Below are positions 58,661 to 64,000 of a stretch of DNA of 64,000 nt, in pieces (within the stretch, counting starts at the first letter, position 1; every line of letters begins with the position of its first letter). The stretch spans positions 84,694-148,693 of the forward strand of contig JARUPY010000009.1 of assembly GCA_029817715.1 (NCBI GenBank), given 5' to 3'. Source of the DNA: Melastoma dodecandrum (lineage: Eukaryota; Streptophyta; Magnoliopsida; Myrtales; Melastomataceae). A program made the translations under genes and the position numbers. The notes beneath the pieces were generated by a model, which searched no databases, was not told the origin of the DNA, and saw only the letters and a program-made list of their open reading frames with translations.

Positions 58661-60462
58661 TCATATCTCCATCGGAGCAGCGCCCTCTTCTGCCGGAGCA
58701 CCTCCTTCAGCAGTGGCTCCTCCTTCACCGGCAGAGGTGCCTGGGTCTGCAGCTGGAGGTTCGTCCTCAGCAACGATTTCAAAGGCATTGATCATCTGTT
58801 GCACCGTCTCCTGATCCAATATATGGAAGGCCTCTCCTACTCCCACCACGGCGATTGTGCAGATGGAACTCTTGAGCGTCTCTCCTTGAAGGGTCTCTCT
58901 TATAGCAATGAGAGCATGCTTTACCAGATCATCTCGTGAGGAATCCACAAAGGTCTCAAATTTCCGTTCGAGGTATGTCTTGGCAGCTTGAGAACGAGAT
59001 CCTATCGCGAAAGCCTGATACTCAAAGTAGTTCCCACTCGGACAGTTGTAATAGAGATGAGCACCTGATTCGTCTAGTCCAGCGACCAACAGGCCAACAC
59101 CATACGGCCGCTTCCATGAGCGCTGGGTACAGACCTGCCATTGTTGCAGAAGGTAATCATAGTTAAAACATCTACATCTACATCTACATTTGATTTTCCC
59201 AGAAATCCTATTCCCACTTGCAAAAATGAAATGTTGTTCCTTAGTACCTAGGACAAACCAGGTCAGTCCTATAGCACAGCAGCAACATCACAAAAGCCTT
59301 GTAAATGGCCAAACTAGAAAATCCTCTCGTCAAGTGTAATAAGTGCAACGGTAATATACATATCAAATGCTAGCTTACAGATGTGGTCTGCGTGTCACAG
59401 ATCAGATAAACGAAATTGAGCGAGTTAATCAAAGCACATCTACCAAGGGAGCAAACTAGCATCTAAACCCTAAACTCTACCAAGGGAGTAAACTAGCATA
59501 TTTCAACCCATTGCTTGCCTGAAAAAAAAAATATGACATGTTCTAAAACGGGAAATAAGCGCCAACCTCTAGATGCTCAGCAGGTGTAACTCCAGAAAGG
59601 AACTAGAACAAATCAATTCATTTGCAGGCATGGTAACACTGAGTTCCAAGAATATAACTAGCACATACAGGCAATCCCTGTATAAATGTAGCCAGCTGCT
59701 TCATGAACTCCTGAGTCTATCCATCCATCTATTAACGAGCACAGCGACCTTAACTCAAAATCAACCATCAATTGTTCACTAGCTCATGAAAACTTCCCTA
59801 GATAAAATATATATTCTTCCTTTTTCCTAGTTGGACAAAATCCCACAGCCTTCAAACATCAAACCAAACGTCCATTTACACAACCCTCGTCCTAGAAAGT
59901 ATAAAACAACAAATCTCGCGAGATGAAGATCACAAATATGCCATTTCTCCAACTAGCTTTCGCCCGGCAATCTGAACCTCTCCCTCAAAATCCAATGTGA
60001 GTCAACCGAATCGCAACCGACAGCAGCGGAAAACACTAAACTCACCCAAATCACTCACAACATCCCCCGGCACACACTCTACTCCCACCACCTAATCAGA
60101 GATCGCATTACCTGAGCCTTATCGGCTAGCTGGACGACGAGACGCCCGACGGGGAGAGGTGCCTCGTAGGTGAACGAGTAATTGATGCACTCGGAACGCA
60201 TGTACCTCGAGAGGACCCTCCCGTCGGCGGTGAGGCCGGCAATGGCGACCCCGATGTGGTCGTCGACCTTGAAGATCTTCTTCTGGTGGGAGGAAAGCTC
60301 GTTATTGGCCTTGTTGACGCAGGCGAGGACGACGTGTGACCTGGATCGGAGGCCGATGGCCGCCGAGCCCTGCTTGACGGCCTCCATGGCGTACTCCACC
60401 TGGAAAAGCCTTCCAGCGGGGCTCCAAGTAGTGACGTCGGTGTCGTACTGGTTCCTAAACAT
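58661..60462 (-). CDS. PAF1: 20S proteasome subunit alpha type-1 (PAF1)
   Basis: Exon 60112-60462 and exon 58661-59134, joined phase 0 across a 977-bp intron, give 274 residues. [20 protein letters not shown] is the alpha-ring N-terminal motif (tyrosine/GRLFQVEYA). Further identifying pieces are [20 protein letters not shown], then [20 protein letters not shown] and [11 protein letters not shown]. The tail is Ala/Glu-rich and ends APMEI, as in plant PAF proteins. It is a structural, non-catalytic member of the alpha ring of the proteasome core. Intact. An upstream cluster of TGGGCC motifs is listed separately. Confidence 0.95.
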
Positions 60463-61184
60463 CTTCGACTGAGGGGATTCTGGGAATGAAATTAGGGTTT
60501 TGAGTCGGGGATGGAATTTCCCGGAGGGGCTTCTCGAGGTTTTCTTTCCGGGCAAGACAGACAGAAGGTCTCACTCCAGGCTTGCGGGCGCCCCGGGGGG
60601 GGGGGTGTTTTTAATAAGAAAAAGAGAAAATTAAGAGCAGCAGGCCGAACGGAGGATGACTTTCCGGGTCGACCCGAATATATGGGCCTTTGGGCCATGC
60701 GGATTAATATGGGCTGGCCCGAAACGGGCCCATCTTGTGGATAAAATAAGAAGCATAAGATAAGAGAACACCAACCCCCCCACCCCACCCGGGTGCATCT
60801 CCTTTGGCTCTGTTTCTTTCTTTAATGTTGTCTTTTATGCCCGAATAGTAAGTCAAGTAGGCTTCAACAAAATACGACAACTTTCGATGCCAGATGACAA
60901 CAAGCCAAGCCACTCAGCATAAATGATTCTCGCTACGACATCCGTACATTTCCGACGACGTGACTGTGAGAATCCAAAAAATTTTGCGGTTATTGAATTA
61001 TAGAGTTAAGAGATGCTAAAGCATTTGGTGGGATTGATGGATGACCCACCGACGGTCGTCATCATCAACCCATAACAAATTGAAAGCGACTAGAACACTT
61101 CTTCCCCTCCCTCCCTCGTCTCAGTCAACCTCCCGGCGTTGAGCCGTCGACCCCCCCCCCCCACCTGACTAAAAACCCCGAACA
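60463..61184. other. Divergent promoter region
   Basis: 722 bp between the proteasome gene (-) and the J-protein-like gene (+). Contains the TGGGCC cluster, a poly-G run at about 60595 and a poly-C run at about 61150. No ORF of note. Confidence 0.5.
60683..60733. promoter_or_regulatory. Cluster of site II (TGGGCC/T) motifs
   Basis: TGGGCC at 60683, TGGGCC at 60691, TGGGCT at 60710 and GGGCCCA at about 60726, 220-270 bp upstream of the PAF1 start. Site II elements bind TCP factors and are common in promoters of growth-linked housekeeping genes. Confidence 0.6.
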
Positions 61185-62155
61185 ATGGACTGCAACGTCA
61201 CCACGTCCGCTCGGCGGCCTCGGCCGAGGAAGCTTCCGGGCAGCACTTCCATTTACGACGGCGTCTTCCCTGGTACAGCCGCCCAAGAGGGGGGTCGCGT
61301 CTCCACAAGGGCGGAAGAGGATTATGCGGAGCTGTTCGCCGGCGGAGGCCGGGGGAGAGACGGGTGCCGGAGGGCTGCGATTCCGGTGCTTGAGCGACGA
61401 TGGGTTTTTGCTCTTATTTTTTCGCGAGGGGAAATGAAAATGCAGATAAAATGTTGGAGTTGGATGTTGGGAGATGAAACTGGGACCGTTGGCTTGGGTT
61501 GTTATTGCGCGGAGGACATGAGTTTAATCGTCTTTTCGTCGGGAATTCCTTCCTGTTCATCATATCTTACAGGCTCGATTTCAGTATTTGTGGTGGTGAA
61601 CTGAGGGGTGTCGGGATTGCAGACCGCTACTTAGACAGCTGAAGGGAGAGTTGCGTGTGAGGATTTTAACCCTTTTTTTCCCTGGTCGTGTCTTAAGTAA
61701 TTGAACAGCCAGTGACAAATAAGAGAGTTATGCTTATTGTTCAAGAGTTATGGACCAAGTGAAAGGGATGTTTTCACTTTTTCTGCATCTACACTGGCTT
61801 ATGTGGAAGGCCATATTACGCCTGCCTTTTTCTTGTGCAGGGTTAAGACTAAGAAGCAATCTCTTCCACTTGTGTCAAACAATGACTCAGATGGGCTTCT
61901 GTTCAGGAGACACCCCTTCTTTCAAGCAATGAACCAAAGATATTCAATGTGTCCTATAGCAAATCCAATGGCAGGCTTTCACCAAGGAGCTTATCTGAGG
62001 GAATCGATCATTCCTATTCACCACCTGACCTTGGAAGTCAGTTGGATGCTAATTCTGCTGCAGCAGCCTCTGTTGCTGCTTTAAAGGTAGCAATTGAGAA
62101 AGCTCAAGCGAGAATCCAAGCAGCAAAGCAAATAAAAAGGAAAGAAGGTTTTTGA
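61185..62155 (+). pseudogene. Auxilin/J-protein-like gene, truncated
   Basis: The first exon, MDCNVTTSARRPRPRKLPGS, contains STSIYDGVFPG and EDYAELFAGG...IPVL, the conserved N-terminal features of plant auxilin-like J-domain proteins. Further on, NEPKIFNVSYSKSNGRLS and AAASVAALKVAIEKAQARIQ AAKQ (about 61920-62145) match the linker of the same family. The J domain itself is missing; the frame ends at TGA 62153-62155 and the Athila-like element begins just after. The exon junctions between these parts could not be fixed, and the frame around 61900 is disturbed. Most likely a gene cut off by the insertion. Confidence 0.5.
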
Positions 62156-62208
62156 CTTTAAGGTGAGACTTTAGAAGAAATTCGGGAATGAGGACGAAGG
62201 AAGGTGTC

Positions 62209-62450
62209 GCAGCTGCGGAAGACGCGTACACAGTCCCTTCCCAAAGAGTCCCGCAGCTGCGACGAATTCTCCCGCAGCTGCGAGAGACGTGTAACCCGCG
62301 ACCCTCAGAGAGTCTCGCAGCTGCGGAGGGAATTCTCGCAGCTGCGTGAGGACGAAATTTCAGACAAATTAAAAAGGGGGCGAACTTAAACGCTAGGTTT
62401 TATTTTAAACCCTAATTCAGTTCCCCCCACGTTTCTCAGGACGCAGCTGC
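62209..62450. repeat. Paired GCAGCTGC palindrome array
   Basis: GCAGCTGC cores start at 62209, 62253, 62274, 62317, 62338 and 62443, with spacings 44, 21, 43, 21 and 105 bp. Most read CGCAGCTGCG. Spacing within pairs (21 bp) and between pairs (43-44 bp) equals that of the GCGGCCGC array at 27804. Confidence 0.95.
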
Positions 62451-62737
62451 GGCGGCTACTCCTCTCCACTCGCCGGCTACTCACGCGTCAACCTCCGACG
62501 CCCTCCTCCTCTCCTGTGCGTCCATCCGCTGCAGATCCGCTTTCCGGTGCTACCCGCCAACCACCCAACCAACCTAGCCGCCACCTTCCTGCCGTTGGTC
62601 GACCACACTCTCCAGCAGCTGCGACAGTCAGGAAAGTTCCCCATCCCTTAGTCCTATCGGTGATTTGCGTGCGGCCACTTCGTTGTTCACCCGGAGATTC
62701 AATAGTTGCCTTAGTTCTTAGAATAGCGTGATTAGCG

Positions 62738-63880
62738 ATGGCGCCTAAGCAACGCACTACGACCGGTGCCTCTAGTTCTAGGCAAAGGAAAGGAAAGGAT
62801 AAGGCCGTAGTGAATGAATCGTCGGCGGCGTACCAACGGTCCATGAAACGACCGCTGGTCGCTGAGCGGGTATTCGATACCACGCATCCCGATTTGGTTG
62901 AATACCGGGAGCGTTTAGAACGTCTGGGGTGGCTTCATTTTAGTACAACGACAAAGCGGGCCGTCGTCTCGGTGGTCAGGGAGTTTTTTGCAAACGTGCA
63001 TACCCTGGACAAGGATAGGCAGAGTATTCGAGTTCGGGACAGGGAAGTTAAGTTTGGTGCATCAGTGATTTCCACATTTTATGGCCTCCCTGTTTACAAC
63101 ACTGAGGCATATTTCGATTATCTTAATAACCGTTTTGATAGTAACGCAGTTATTGAGCGAATTGCTAAGCCAGGATCCCAGTGGACATTGACAAGGAGCC
63201 GGGACCCCCTCAGACTCCACGGCAGTGATTTGACCACCGAAGCACGCATGTGGGCCTTATTTGTAGCCGCCCGGCTCATCCCCAGCAAGAACACGAGTGA
63301 GATCACCAGGGATCGAGCGGCGCTCATCTTCTGTATCATGGAGGAGATGCCTATTGATGTGGGCAGGCTGCTGAATTGGATGATCCACCGCTGTTTGAAC
63401 GACGCACGAGGTTTGTGGTTCCCTTGTCTAATTTCTGAGTTGTGTGTCAAGGCAGGTGTGCAGTTTGACAGGACGGAGGAGCTTTGTCCCCCGGGCCAGC
63501 CTCTAGACCATCAATCGCTGGACAAGATTGGCGCAAGGCAGGGAGGCGTCTCCTCTCGCCCTCGTCCAGCCGCTGCGAGCATCATGCCCTCTGAGCAAGA
63601 ACGGTGGGCCCAGATGCAGGAGTTCATGCAGCAAACCAGGGACGCTCAGCAGCAAACTAGAGCCTTCCAGCAATACACCATGGACTTCATCCGACATCAG
63701 ATGGAGTACAACCGCCAGGCCGCGCCATCCTCTGGAGTAGACTTCAACGCGCTGTATCAACCAATCTACCACCCACCGGGATGGGATCGACCCATGGGAT
63801 GGAGTGATGCTGCTATGGACGATGCAGAAACCAGCCCGACAGATGATGAGGATGTTGACTCCGACTCGGAGTCCGATTAG
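62738..63880 (+). CDS. Athila-like extra ORF, putative plant transposon protein domain
   Basis: An intact 380-residue ORF from ATG at 62738. It parallels the protein at 26336-27370: a basic N-terminus (MAPKQRTTTGASSSRQRKGK), LHFSTTTKRAVVSVVREFFA, VISTFYGLPVY, LTTEARMWALFVAARLIPSK, RAALIFCIMEEMPIDVGRLL, LWFPCLISELCVKAGV, then a Gln-rich stretch (MQEFMQQTRDAQQQTRAFQQ) and an acidic end DDEDVDSDSESD. No catalytic residues or membrane segment seen. It is free of breaks. Function unknown. Confidence 0.8.
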   Translation: MAPKQRTTTGASSSRQRKGKDKAVVNESSAAYQRSMKRPLVAERVFDTTHPDLVEYRERLERLGWLHFSTTTKRAVVSVVREFFANVHTLDKDRQSIRVRDREVKFGASVISTFYGLPVYNTEAYFDYLNNRFDSNAVIERIAKPGSQWTLTRSRDPLRLHGSDLTTEARMWALFVAARLIPSKNTSEITRDRAALIFCIMEEMPIDVGRLLNWMIHRCLNDARGLWFPCLISELCVKAGVQFDRTEELCPPGQPLDHQSLDKIGARQGGVSSRPRPAAASIMPSEQERWAQMQEFMQQTRDAQQQTRAFQQYTMDFIRHQMEYNRQAAPSSGVDFNALYQPIYHPPGWDRPMGWSDAAMDDAETSPTDDEDVDSDSESD

Positions 63881-64000
63881 CCTACCATCCGGGAGAAGAT
63901 CCTGAGTTCAACCGGACATGTGCCAGGTTATATCTCTCTTAGCTTTACTTTCATCTATCTCATGCACTGTTGGAGATACAGCCTGCCACGAGGCCGTGTC
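63881..64000. other. Element sequence at the window edge
   Basis: No coding sequence in the last 120 bp. Confidence 0.4.

Larger units (their letters stand above)
62160..64000 (+). mobile_element. Athila-like element, partial (continues past the window)
   Basis: Recognised from the extra ORF homologous to that of the Athila element at 23954 and from the same arrangement of paired palindromes upstream of it. The left edge is set only by the end of J-protein similarity; no LTR or duplication was identified, so it may be a truncated copy. Orientation is plus. Confidence 0.55.

Overview
This is nuclear DNA from a flowering plant, most likely a dicot. The evidence is spliced genes with GT/AG introns, plant-only families (ZF-HD homeodomain, RADIALIS-like SANT, plant PPR), plant LTR retrotransposons and a plant-type U5 snRNA promoter. 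The species cannot be fixed from the sequence. Introns, exons and breaks given here were read by hand from splice signals and reading frame.

Layout. 1-7.6 kb: interior of a Mutator-like element with a FAR1/MULE transposase gene (+) converging on an 11-exon Ulp1-like cysteine-protease gene (-), then a minisatellite and an AT-rich block of long near-perfect palindromes. 7.6-20 kb: a gene island with a two-exon RADIALIS-like gene (+), an acyl-AMP-ligase-like gene (+), a ZF-HD homeobox gene (+), a small secreted LEA-like protein (-) and a second, intronless RADIALIS-like gene (-). 20.7-23.8 kb: two decayed host genes, a PPR pseudogene of the EMB2279 type and a truncated ribosomal protein S5 pseudogene. 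23.95-34.97 kb: a complete, very young Athila-type Ty3/gypsy element on the minus strand (LTRs of 1345 bp each with three visible differences, TSD CTAGC). 35.19-47.26 kb: a second, older Tat-type Ty3/gypsy element, also with pol on the minus strand, carrying a four-exon plant-mobile-domain gene on the opposite strand. 47.3-52 kb: remnants, including the C-terminal part of a GA2-oxidase-like gene and probable LTR debris. 53-61 kb: a second gene island with a proline-rich protein (+), a small three-exon plant protein (+), a U5 snRNA gene (+), a small secreted protein (-) and the 20S proteasome alpha-1 subunit PAF1 (-). 61.2-62.2 kb: a truncated auxilin/J-protein-like gene. 62.2-64 kb: the start of another Athila-like element.

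The most unusual signal is shared by the two Athila-like elements. Both carry arrays of short perfect palindromes in pairs exactly 21 bp apart, with a pair-to-pair period of about 64-72 bp, next to their extra ORF. The palindrome itself differs: GTGCGGCCGCAC in the first and CGCAGCTGCG in the second. Spacing is conserved while sequence is not, which suggests a structural or protein-binding array.
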